A DNA stretch of 64,000 bases from Aliirhizobium smilacinae (GTDB lineage Bacteria > Pseudomonadota > Alphaproteobacteria > Rhizobiales > Rhizobiaceae). Location: the NCBI RefSeq assembly GCF_006335145.1, contig NZ_VDMN01000002.1, positions 800,687 through 864,686 on the forward strand, read 5' to 3'. A model generated the notes under the pieces. It saw only the letters and a program-made list of their open reading frames with translations, was not told the origin of the DNA and did not search any database. The stretch's first letter is position 1; each line of letters opens with the position of its first letter. A program made the position numbers and the translations under genes. This document shows, piece by piece, positions 8,138-16,174 of the stretch.

Positions 8138-9037
8138 TCAGGTCGGCACAAGAGACATGTCGAAGCCGCCCGGCGACTGCACCGCGAGGCTTCCCGAGCG
8201 GATACCCGCGGTCAGGCAGGCGAGTGGTGAGCCTTCATCTAGCCAAGCGTCGATGAAGCCGCCATTGAAGGCATCGCCGGCGCCGGTCGTATCCACCACC
8301 GGTACGCTATCCGCCGCCACATGAAGCATGTTGCCGTCCGATATCGTCCAGGCGCCTTGCGCGCCGCCTTTTAGGGCGACGTGCGGAAACGTGCTTGAAA
8401 GCACTCGCAACGCTGTCTCGGGGTCGCTCGATCCCGTGATCGCTTCCGCTTCTTCAAGGTTGGGAAGGAAAAGGTCGACCCCGGCGCAGGCCTGCAGCAA
8501 GCCTTTGTCATAGATCAGCGCTGCGTCCCAGCTTGGGTCCAGCGAGACACTGAGGCCTTTGCTTTTCGCTCGCTGCACCAGATCGGGGATTTCGTGAAGC
8601 GTTGCATATTCGGCGATGTGCAGGTGTTTCGCCTCGGGCCAGCTGAATGCATCGTTCAGGGTTGATGGTATGGCTGCCCCTGCGCGGCGTGTCAGGAAAG
8701 CGCGTTCCTTGCCGATGACTGCCGCAACGGTGACTTGCGGGCCCGCCTCTGCGGCATGCTCGACGAAACGAAGATCCACACCGCTTTTTGCTATCTGCCG
8801 CCTGGCATCGCCTGAAAGAACGTCGGTTCCAAGTCTTGCGACCAGCGCGGTTTTGCGTCCCGCATGAACGAGGTGCGCGGCCGAAATGAAGGCGCCGCCA
8901 CCGGCTGCAATCTGCATGTCATCGGCAAAAAGTTCGCGCCCCAGCACCGGAAGCTCGCTCAGGCCGGTGAAGATGAGGTCGCAATAAATCCGGCCGATGC
9001 TCAGCACCGCGGACCGCTTGTCTGTATCGGTCATCAT
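8138..9037 (-). CDS. PfkB-family carbohydrate kinase
   Basis: 299 residues of ribokinase fold. The PfkB C-terminal signature is clear in DTTGAGDAFNGGFIDAW, with the catalytic Asp in GAGDAF. The glycine-rich substrate side is seen in AAGGGAFISAAHLVHAGRK. The start ATG overlaps the stop of the ATPase gene by 4 nt (ATGA), so it is the last gene of the minus-strand operon. It probably phosphorylates a sugar released inside the cell by the operon's other enzymes. The exact sugar cannot be told. Confidence 0.88.
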   Translation of the reverse strand: MMTDTDKRSAVLSIGRIYCDLIFTGLSELPVLGRELFADDMQIAAGGGAFISAAHLVHAGRKTALVARLGTDVLSGDARRQIAKSGVDLRFVEHAAEAGPQVTVAAVIGKERAFLTRRAGAAIPSTLNDAFSWPEAKHLHIAEYATLHEIPDLVQRAKSKGLSVSLDPSWDAALIYDKGLLQACAGVDLFLPNLEEAEAITGSSDPETALRVLSSTFPHVALKGGAQGAWTISDGNMLHVAADSVPVVDTTGAGDAFNGGFIDAWLDEGSPLACLTAGIRSGSLAVQSPGGFDMSLVPT

Positions 9038-10077
9038 GAACGGCTCAGGAGTTTCTCTGTCTGGGCATCGAAGATGTAAAGGTTGCCGGGTGCTGCAGTG
9101 CATGTAAGTGTGGTATCCACAGCCGGCACGAACTTGTCTCGCGCAGTGGCGATGACCGCAGTGCCGTCGATGTCGAGATGCACGAGGGTTTCGGGACCAA
9201 GCGGCTCGACTGCCGTCACTGTGCCGGTCAAACTGAGAGCTGTTTTATCGTCCGATGCGGTCGCGCGAACGATAAGGTCATGCGGGCGGACACCGATCAG
9301 GATGTCGCCACCGGAAGCGACCGAGACGGTTGCATCATTCTTGCGGCCCGGCAGCAGGTTCATCGAAGGGCTGCCGATGAAGCGGGCGGTGAATACATCG
9401 ACCGGGCTCTCGTAAAGCTCCGTTGGCGTGCCGACCTGCAGGATATGTCCGTCCTTCATCACCACGATCCGGTCAGCCATAGTCATGGCCTCGACCTGAT
9501 CGTGGGTCACATAGACGGTCGTCGTCTTCAGCCGCTGGTGCAGACGCTTGATTTCAATGCGCATCTGCGAGCGAAGCTGTGCGTCGAGGTTGGAAAGCGG
9601 CTCGTCGAACAGAAAGGCGGACGGATCACGCACCATGGCGCGGCCGATTGCGACACGCTGGCGCTGACCGCCGGAGAGGGCCGCGGGACGTCGGTCGAGC
9701 AGGGCTTCCAGCCCGAGAATACGGCCCGCATCCTCGATGCGCCGGTTCTTCTCCGCCTTGTCGAGTTTCGATGTGTAAAGCCCGAAACCGATATTCTGGC
9801 GCACCGTCATATGCGGGTAGATCGCATAGTTCTGGAAAACCATGGCGATATTGCGCTGCTTCGGCTCGCGTTCGTTGACCACCTCGTCGCCGATCTTCAG
9901 CGTGCCGTCGGAGATCTCCTCAAGCCCGGCGATCATTCTGAGCGTCGTGGACTTGCCGCAGCCGGAAGGTCCGACGAAGACGACGAATTCGCCATCGGCG
10001 ATAGAAAGATCGATACCCTTGACCGCCTCGACCTTGCCGTAGCGCTTGATCAGTTTTGTCAGTTCAATCGTCGCCAT
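9034..10077 (-). CDS. CUT1 sugar ABC transporter ATPase (UgpC/MsmX type)
   Basis: 347 residues with Walker A GPSGCGKST, Q-loop VFQNYAIYPHMTV, signature LSGGQRQRVAIGR, Walker B FLFDEPLSNLDAQL, H-loop VTHDQVEAMTMAD and a C-terminal TOBE-like domain (GVRPHDLIVRA). It lies between the lyase gene and the kinase gene, touching both: its start codon sits at the lyase stop and its stop overlaps the kinase start. It energises the permeases encoded at 11597-13392. Confidence 0.92.
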   Translation of the reverse strand: MATIELTKLIKRYGKVEAVKGIDLSIADGEFVVFVGPSGCGKSTTLRMIAGLEEISDGTLKIGDEVVNEREPKQRNIAMVFQNYAIYPHMTVRQNIGFGLYTSKLDKAEKNRRIEDAGRILGLEALLDRRPAALSGGQRQRVAIGRAMVRDPSAFLFDEPLSNLDAQLRSQMRIEIKRLHQRLKTTTVYVTHDQVEAMTMADRIVVMKDGHILQVGTPTELYESPVDVFTARFIGSPSMNLLPGRKNDATVSVASGGDILIGVRPHDLIVRATASDDKTALSLTGTVTAVEPLGPETLVHLDIDGTAVIATARDKFVPAVDTTLTCTAAPGNLYIFDAQTEKLLSRS

Positions 10078-11591
10078 CAGCGGCCTCCCATCAGAGCGGC
10101 AAATTTGTCTTCGAGTTCGGCCGCAGCGGCCGCCTCGTGATCCTTGGCCTGTTTCGCTTCGGCCTCGAAGGCCGCGAGGCGTTCGCGATAGGCGGCAAGA
10201 GCCGCCTGCATCGGCCCCGGTGCCGGGCCGCCGAAGCGGTTGCGAACGGCAACGAAATGTTCAGGTGAGACGATCTCTTCGAATTTTGCCGGATCAAGGG
10301 ATGGCTTGCGACCGGTCGAATGTTCAAAGGCCGTGATGAAAGGTGGGTAACCGTCATCGACCAGACTGCCCTTTGCCGCAACGACGCTTTTGGCGGTTGC
10401 CGCAGCGATTTCGTGCGCCTCGCGGAAGGACAGTCCTTCTATGCGCACGAGGGAATCGGCAAGCTCGGTGATGGTGATGCAGGAACGGCGGATGTTCTGG
10501 TCCACCCGTTCCGGATCGATGCTGATCTGGGCGATCAGCGCAGCCAGAAGATCGAGCACGCGGGCGGCCGACGCGAAGGCGTCGTAGCCCATGCCCTGGG
10601 TCTCGCCTTCGCTGTCGTTCATGTCGGTGAACGGCGTGTTGTGCATCACGTCCAGCACGGTGCGGGCGCGGCCAAAGGTCTGGCTGGCAAGGTGACGCAG
10701 ATGCTCGATCGGGACCGGATTGCGCTTCTGCGGCATGATCGAGGAGATCTGCACCAATGCGTTCGGCACGTAGATCTGGCCGACTTCGAAACTCGTCCAG
10801 AACTGGAAATCCTGAATGAGGCGACCCAGATGCAGGAACATAAGCTCGATCGACGAGTAGGTGGAGGTCGTATAGTCCACCGCCGCGATGCAGGAATAGG
10901 AATTGCGCAACGGCGCGGAAAAACCGAGCAGTTGCGCGACGCGTGCTCGGTCGATCGGGAAGCCTGACGTGGTGATTGCCGCAGCGCCCATCGGCGACAG
11001 ATCGACGATCCTCCTCGCTTCGGCAAACCGCTCGATATCGCGGATCAGCACTTCGATGGCAGCGGAAAGATAATGACCGAAGGTCGTCGGCTGCGCCGGC
11101 TGGCCGTGGGTATAGGCGACGATGAGGGTAGATTTCTGCCGGTCCGCGGCATCGATCATAGCGGTGAGAAGCAGGTGCGCTTTCGCCATCAACACGTCGA
11201 TCTTCTCTTTCAAGCCGAGCTTGAAGAGCGTGTGGTCGATATCGTTGCGCGAGCGGGCGGTATGCAGACGGCCGGCGACATCGACGCCGATACGGGCCTT
11301 CAGCTCTTTTTCGATCAGGAAGAAGAAGTCCTCGACTTCGCCGGTATAGACGAGCGTTGCCGGATCGACCTCGCGGTCGATGGCGACCAGTGCTTCGGCG
11401 ATCCTGGCTGCGATGGCGCGATCGAGAATTCCGGTTTCCACAAGCATGACCAGGTGAGCACGGTCGATGCGGCGGAAGCCATCGACGTGATGGTTTTTCG
11501 CGCCGTCGAAGAGAGGGCGCAGCACCGTTTCCTTATAGACCGGATCGGGGAATTTACTGGTGTCGGAAAGGCGCGGGTCTTTGTCCGCCAT
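10077..11591 (-). CDS. Argininosuccinate lyase-like enzyme in a sugar ABC operon
   Basis: 504 residues from the ATG at 11591 (MADKDPRLSDTSKF); an in-frame extension to 11711 would overlap the permease and is rejected. The fumarase/aspartase superfamily signature is present as SSIMPQKRNPVPIEH, with upstream HTARSRNDIDHTLFK and THGQPAQPTTFGHYLS typical of the ArgH branch. It is longer than housekeeping ArgH (about 460 residues), with extra N- and C-terminal segments. Family members eliminate fumarate from N-substituted aspartates (argininosuccinate, adenylosuccinate, EDDS). Its place between permease and ATPase genes argues for a catabolic C-N lyase acting on an imported aspartate or succinyl conjugate rather than arginine synthesis. 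Confidence 0.82.
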   Translation of the reverse strand: MADKDPRLSDTSKFPDPVYKETVLRPLFDGAKNHHVDGFRRIDRAHLVMLVETGILDRAIAARIAEALVAIDREVDPATLVYTGEVEDFFFLIEKELKARIGVDVAGRLHTARSRNDIDHTLFKLGLKEKIDVLMAKAHLLLTAMIDAADRQKSTLIVAYTHGQPAQPTTFGHYLSAAIEVLIRDIERFAEARRIVDLSPMGAAAITTSGFPIDRARVAQLLGFSAPLRNSYSCIAAVDYTTSTYSSIELMFLHLGRLIQDFQFWTSFEVGQIYVPNALVQISSIMPQKRNPVPIEHLRHLASQTFGRARTVLDVMHNTPFTDMNDSEGETQGMGYDAFASAARVLDLLAALIAQISIDPERVDQNIRRSCITITELADSLVRIEGLSFREAHEIAAATAKSVVAAKGSLVDDGYPPFITAFEHSTGRKPSLDPAKFEEIVSPEHFVAVRNRFGGPAPGPMQAALAAYRERLAAFEAEAKQAKDHEAAAAAELEDKFAALMGGR

Positions 11592-11596
11592 GGCTT

Positions 11597-12439
11597 TTAT
11601 CCTTTCAGGCCGGCAAGCATCACACCGCGGACGATGTAGCGCTGCAGGACGAGGAAGACGATGAGGGTCGGAAGGGTGGCGATAGCAGCACCCGTCATGA
11701 TCATTTCCCACTGGATGGACTGCTCGACGGCAAAGCTCGAAAGTCCGACCGGCAGCGTATAAAGTTCCTTGCTGGTGGTGACGATCAATGGCCAGAAGAA
11801 GGCGGTCCAGTTACCGAGGAAGGTGAAGATGGCAAGCGCCGAGAGCGCCGGCGTGACCAGCGGCATCGCCACCTTCCACCAGATCTGGAATTCGTTCAGG
11901 CCATCGACACGCGCCGCCTCGATGAAGTCGTTGGGAACGGTTTCGAAGAACTGCTTCATCAGGAATGTGCCGAAGGCGGTCATCATGCCGGGAAACATGA
12001 TGCCCCAGTAGCTGTCCAGCCAGCCGAGCTGGCTCGACATCAGGTACCACGGAATGACCAGCATCTCGGTCGGGATCATCAGCGTCGATAGAATGGCGAT
12101 GAAGATGAAATAGCGCCCGCGGAACTCGAACTTGGCAAGCGTGTAGCCGACCAGACTGTCGAAGAAGCAATTGGAAATGGTGACGGTGACGGCCACAAAC
12201 ATGGAATTGAGGAACCAGCGCATGAACCGACCGTCGGCCAGGACCGAGATGTAGTTCGCGAGCGTTGGCGCCGCCGGGATCAGCCGGAGATCATAGACCT
12301 GATCGGCGGTCTTCAGCGAGGTGGAAAACATGAACAGCAGCGGCGAGATCATGATCAGCCCGCCGATGAACAGCAGCGTCCATGTAATGATCCGTCCGGG
12401 CCTGATATTGGCGTGGGAAAGTGCCGGCGTATCTGTCAT
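11597..12439 (-). CDS. CUT1 sugar ABC transporter permease (MalG type)
   Basis: 280 residues with six predicted membrane segments, the EAA loop FIEAARVDGLNEFQIWWKVA and the MalG-type C-terminus QRYIVRGVMLAGLKG. It overlaps the upstream permease by 4 nt and is followed 5 nt later by the lyase gene. It forms the inner-membrane channel with the protein encoded at 12436-13392. Confidence 0.92.
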   Translation of the reverse strand: MTDTPALSHANIRPGRIITWTLLFIGGLIMISPLLFMFSTSLKTADQVYDLRLIPAAPTLANYISVLADGRFMRWFLNSMFVAVTVTISNCFFDSLVGYTLAKFEFRGRYFIFIAILSTLMIPTEMLVIPWYLMSSQLGWLDSYWGIMFPGMMTAFGTFLMKQFFETVPNDFIEAARVDGLNEFQIWWKVAMPLVTPALSALAIFTFLGNWTAFFWPLIVTTSKELYTLPVGLSSFAVEQSIQWEMIMTGAAIATLPTLIVFLVLQRYIVRGVMLAGLKG

Positions 12440-13392
12440 TTCTTTTCCCTCAGGATCCAGAGCTGCAGCAGCGAAACGATCAGCAGAATAGTGAACAGCA
12501 CCACCGTCTGTGCCGCCGCATAGCCCATGGCATAAGAGCCGAAGGCGGTCTGGTAGATCATCAGCACCAGAGGCTTGGTGGAGCCGAGCGGTCCGCCGGG
12601 ATCATTGGTGGTCATGTTGTAGACCTGATCGAATATCCGCAGGAAAGCGATCGAGGAAAAGACCACGAGGAAAACCGTGGTGGGTTTCAGCAGTGGAAGA
12701 GTGATCTTGCGCAGGATCGCCCATTCGCCAAGACCGTCGATCCGGGCGGCTTCGTAGAAGGTTGTCGGGATGGCGCGTAGTCCGGCCATGAAGATGATGA
12801 CTTGGAAACCGAGCCCGGCCCAGATGGCCGTTACCATGACGGAAAACAATGCCTGGTCGGTCGAGCGGATGAAGGGCTGCTGCGGAATGCCGACGATTGC
12901 CAGAACGTCGTTGATCACGCCGATCGGTGGCGGTTGGTAGAACCAGCGCCATACCCAGGCCATGGCCGCGGCCGTGGTCAGGTAGGGTAGGAAATACAAA
13001 GCCCGAATGAAGTTGTGCATGAACCGCACACGGTCGAGGAAAAACGCGACCGTAAAGGCGATGACCAGACTGAGTGGTGTTCCTATAATGAGATAGGTGA
13101 AGGTATTGCGGAACACCTTCCAGAACTGCGGATCCTTGAACAGCTTGATATAGTTGGCAAAGCCGACAAATTTTGCCGGTCGTACCAGATCCCAGTTTGT
13201 CATCGACAGGTAGAAAGCCTGGAATGTCGGATAAAAGCGGATGATGGCGTAAAACAGGATGGGGATCGCCAGGAACCCCCAAACCCAGAGCAGCCTTCTG
13301 GTGCGCATCGAGAAGCGGTCTGCGGGCATAGTCGCCGCAGTCCCGCCGGGGCGGCCGCTCGCCGCCCCCTGCAGATTGTCCGTTCCCATCAT
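12436..13392 (-). CDS. CUT1 sugar ABC transporter permease (MalF type)
   Basis: 318 residues. After a cytoplasmic N-terminus there are six predicted membrane segments starting at LLWVWGFLAIPILFYAIIRF, with the EAA loop FYEAARIDGLGEWAILRKIT. Two adjacent ATG codons (13392 and 13389) both follow GGAG, so the exact start is uncertain by one codon. It lies 25 nt after the binding-protein stop and overlaps the MalG-type partner. Confidence 0.9.
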   Translation of the reverse strand: MMGTDNLQGAASGRPGGTAATMPADRFSMRTRRLLWVWGFLAIPILFYAIIRFYPTFQAFYLSMTNWDLVRPAKFVGFANYIKLFKDPQFWKVFRNTFTYLIIGTPLSLVIAFTVAFFLDRVRFMHNFIRALYFLPYLTTAAAMAWVWRWFYQPPPIGVINDVLAIVGIPQQPFIRSTDQALFSVMVTAIWAGLGFQVIIFMAGLRAIPTTFYEAARIDGLGEWAILRKITLPLLKPTTVFLVVFSSIAFLRIFDQVYNMTTNDPGGPLGSTKPLVLMIYQTAFGSYAMGYAAAQTVVLFTILLIVSLLQLWILREKK

Positions 13393-13417
13393 CAACTCCG
13401 CTTTCGCTGATCGGCGT

Positions 13418-14671
13418 TTACGGCTTGGCCGCGTCGATCATTTCCTGCTCGGCCTCGGCCGCCTGCTTGACCGAATCCTCCGGCGATTGTCCTTCGAGGA
13501 GAACGCGGTTGGTCATGTCGATGGCGTTCTGGCGCTGGCCGAGTTCGTCCTTGAACATGGTCGTGTGGGCGTATTCCAGGCCCTTCAGGAACGGTCCGTA
13601 GATCGGGTCCTTGAGGTTTGCGTCGGTCAAAGCGGCCGAACGCAGGGCCGGCAGCTCGCCGACGACCTTCAGCCATATCGCCATGGCTTCCGGCGAGGTG
13701 AGATAGGTCAGGAATTTCTTCGACGCTTCCAGTTCCTCACCGGTCGTCTTGGCACCGATGCCATTCGCGAAATAGCTCGCATAGTTGGACCGGAGACCAT
13801 CCTTGTTGGCTGGAAGCTCAGTCACGCCCCACTCGAAATCTTTGATCGTCGAGAAGGCGCCGAGACGAAAGGTGCCGTCGATGGTCATGCCGGCTTTACC
13901 GGCGCGGAACGCGGCCTGCCCTTCGTCCATGAAGCCGGCGGCCCCGATCTTCTTTTCCGTCTGCAGGCTGGTGTAGAATTTCAGCGCCTGGGCGCCTGCC
14001 TCGCTGTTATAGGTAACCTTGGTATCGTTGTCGGTATAGGGTTCTCCGCCGAACTGGCGGACCAGCACTTCCCGCCACCACTGGTGATCCTGGCCCGTCA
14101 TGTCCAGCGTAGAACCTGCGACGGTGACGTTGCCGGCTGCATCATGCTTGGCGATCTTCTCGGCCGCGGCGACGAATTCGTCCAGCGTCTGCGGCGGCTT
14201 GCTCGGATCAAGACCCGCTTCCGTAAACAGCTTCTTGTTGTAGAAGAGCGCCAGCGAACGCACGGCGGTCGGCAGGCCGTAATAATTGCCGTCGCGCTTC
14301 ATCGCGCTGACGATCGGGAAGAATTCCTTCTCGATCTTTTCATGCGGGAACGCATCGGCCGGCAAGGGTTGAAGAATGCCGCCGGCTGCGAACTTGTCGA
14401 GCCAGCCATAGAAGAGCTGCATCACGTCGGGACCGTTGCCGGACATATTGGCTGCAATCACCCGCGTCTGGTAGTCCGCATAGGGAAAGGTGACCTGCTT
14501 GACGGTGATATCCGGATTTTTCGTCTGGAAGTCGGTGATGAGCTGATCCATCGCCTTCACGCGTGTGTCGAAGACGTACTGCCAGTATTCGATTTCCACT
14601 GCCTGTGCCGCGTTGAACGCGAAGGTGCTGAAACCGGCAACGAGCCCGGCCAGCAAGACTGACTTGCGCAT
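13418..14671 (-). CDS. CUT1 sugar ABC transporter, substrate-binding protein
   Basis: 417 residues from the ATG at 14671, which follows GGAGG. The N-terminus is a Sec signal peptide (MRKSVLLAGLVAGFSTFAF, cleavage near AQAVE). The mature protein looks like family 1 solute-binding proteins (EIEYWQYVFDTRVKAMDQLI, later GPDVMQLFYGWLDKFAAGG). It heads the minus-strand operon with two permeases, the ArgH-like lyase, an ATPase and a PfkB kinase, opposite the ROK repressor gene. The ligand is unknown. The neighbouring enzymes suggest a sugar conjugate carrying an amide or aspartyl group. Confidence 0.9.
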   Translation of the reverse strand: MRKSVLLAGLVAGFSTFAFNAAQAVEIEYWQYVFDTRVKAMDQLITDFQTKNPDITVKQVTFPYADYQTRVIAANMSGNGPDVMQLFYGWLDKFAAGGILQPLPADAFPHEKIEKEFFPIVSAMKRDGNYYGLPTAVRSLALFYNKKLFTEAGLDPSKPPQTLDEFVAAAEKIAKHDAAGNVTVAGSTLDMTGQDHQWWREVLVRQFGGEPYTDNDTKVTYNSEAGAQALKFYTSLQTEKKIGAAGFMDEGQAAFRAGKAGMTIDGTFRLGAFSTIKDFEWGVTELPANKDGLRSNYASYFANGIGAKTTGEELEASKKFLTYLTSPEAMAIWLKVVGELPALRSAALTDANLKDPIYGPFLKGLEYAHTTMFKDELGQRQNAIDMTNRVLLEGQSPEDSVKQAAEAEQEMIDAAKP

Positions 14672-14853
14672 GTGAGCCTCCATTTACCCCACCGGTTCTT
14701 CCGGTTTTCGGGGTGCGATTGTTCCCTGCATTCGGCCGCGTGACGCCCGATGCGTTGTTGTCTGAGCGGACCGATCCGATGGATGCATCCGGTATCGCGG
14801 GTACTTTCCCGACTGCCGTAAAGCTTCCTTGACCAGGTCGGTTTGTCAATAAG

Positions 14854-14871
14854 ATAATTTACTTGAATTAT
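14854..14871. promoter_or_regulatory. Candidate ROK repressor operator
   Basis: ATAATT-N6-AATTAT, a perfect 6-bp dyad in a markedly AT-rich patch of the 259-nt gap between the binding-protein gene and the ROK regulator gene. It lies 60 nt before the ROK start. ROK/XylR-type repressors usually bind AT-rich dyads in such divergent promoters. Assignment by position only. Confidence 0.38.
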
Positions 14872-14930
14872 TATATTTGCGGTGGCGTCTGCTTTGAACC
14901 TATGGTTTGAAAGTGGAAGAGGTTGCAGAA

Positions 14931-16151
14931 ATGACGATTCACACGATCGGCACACATCCCGTGGCCATCGGGAAAAATCCCGAGCGAAGCCGTGATCACA
15001 ACCGCCGGGTGGTGCTCGATATCGTGCGCCGGCACGGCTCGCTGGGTCGCGCACATATTGCCAAGCTTACCCAGCTGACGCAGCAAGCGGTCGCCAACAT
15101 TGTCGACGAACTGATGGGCGAGGGGCTGTTGATGGAAACCGGCCGGCTGCGCTCCGGTCGCGGCCAGCCGCCGATCCAGTTCGCTGTCAATCCGGACGGA
15201 GGTATCACCATCGGCGTGGAGATCGCGGCAGACCATATGGTCACGGTCGCACTCGATTTTTCCGGCAGTCTCCGCGGCCAGCGGATTGCGCCACTCAAGG
15301 ATACGACGCCCGGCTCCATTCTCTCGCTCTTTTCTCGCGAGTTTTCCGGTCTGACGGGATCGCTTGGCGGTAGACTGCTCGGGGTCGGTGCCGTCATGCC
15401 TGGCCCTTTCGAGATTGACGGGATGACATCGGTCGGGCCGACGACGCTTTCAGGCTGGGCGGGTGTCGATGCGGCCGAGGCGCTGAGCGAAGCGTGCGGC
15501 CATGCGGTTGTGGTCGAGAACGATGCGACGGCTGCGGCTGTCGGCGAGCGCCTGTTTGGATCCGGCCTCTCCATCTCCAATTTCTGCATGATCTATTTCG
15601 GTGTCGGCCTTGGCCTGGGCATCATTCAGGATGGCGCGCCATATCGTGGCGCCTTTGGCAATGCCGGCGAAATCGGGCATGTGACCGTCGTGCCCAAGGG
15701 GCGGCTTTGCCCCTCCTGCGGCCAATGCGGTTGCCTGGAAGCCTATGCCTCCGTCTATGTGCTTAAGCAGCAGCTTGCCGCCATAGGCATTGCCGATAGC
15801 GAATTTGCTGATCTGGAGCGATTGCATGCAGAGAGCAATCCGACCGTGATGGCATGGATAGAGGACGCGGCCACCTATTTCGGGCCGATGGTCGCCATGC
15901 TGGAAAACATTCTCGACCCCCAGACGGTTATTCTGGGTGGGGCTCTGCCGGACGCAATTATCGACGATATCGTTGTTCGCATGGGTGTTTTGCCGACCTC
16001 CGTCGCCAGCCGCAGGCAGCGCGAACTGCCACGTGTCATGCGCGGCAAGACCGGTCAATTGACCGCAGCACTCGGCGCCGCGGCCATTCCCCTGTTCGAC
16101 ATTGTTACGCCGAAACTCGAGATTTCACCCGGAAACACGATTTCAGCCTGA
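14931..16151 (+). CDS. ROK-family (NagC/XylR-like) transcriptional repressor
   Basis: 406 residues from the ATG at 14931, with GAGG 8 nt upstream; a TTG at 14907 is less likely. The N-terminal winged HTH is at about residues 20-75 (VLDIVRRHGSLGRAHIAKLT, then QQAVANIVDELMGEG). The sugar kinase-like ROK domain follows, with VENDATAAAVGERLFG and the zinc signature CPSCGQCGCLEAYAS. Such proteins sense an intracellular sugar and repress uptake and catabolic genes. It is divergent from the CUT1/lyase operon and 23 nt upstream of the PIG-L deacetylase, so it probably controls both directions. Confidence 0.9.
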   Translation: MTIHTIGTHPVAIGKNPERSRDHNRRVVLDIVRRHGSLGRAHIAKLTQLTQQAVANIVDELMGEGLLMETGRLRSGRGQPPIQFAVNPDGGITIGVEIAADHMVTVALDFSGSLRGQRIAPLKDTTPGSILSLFSREFSGLTGSLGGRLLGVGAVMPGPFEIDGMTSVGPTTLSGWAGVDAAEALSEACGHAVVVENDATAAAVGERLFGSGLSISNFCMIYFGVGLGLGIIQDGAPYRGAFGNAGEIGHVTVVPKGRLCPSCGQCGCLEAYASVYVLKQQLAAIGIADSEFADLERLHAESNPTVMAWIEDAATYFGPMVAMLENILDPQTVILGGALPDAIIDDIVVRMGVLPTSVASRRQRELPRVMRGKTGQLTAALGAAAIPLFDIVTPKLEISPGNTISA

Positions 16152-16174
16152 ACGCATAATGAGGTGGTAGTCCC

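Noticed and set aside
9178..10140. 320-codon open frame on the plus strand
   Set aside because: Antisense to the ABC ATPase gene, which shows all ABC motifs on the other strand.
13259..14662. 467-codon open frame on the plus strand
   Set aside because: It is antisense to the CUT1 binding-protein gene, has no recognisable motif, and its composition is that of a mirrored high-GC gene. The minus-strand frame has a signal peptide and ribosome site.
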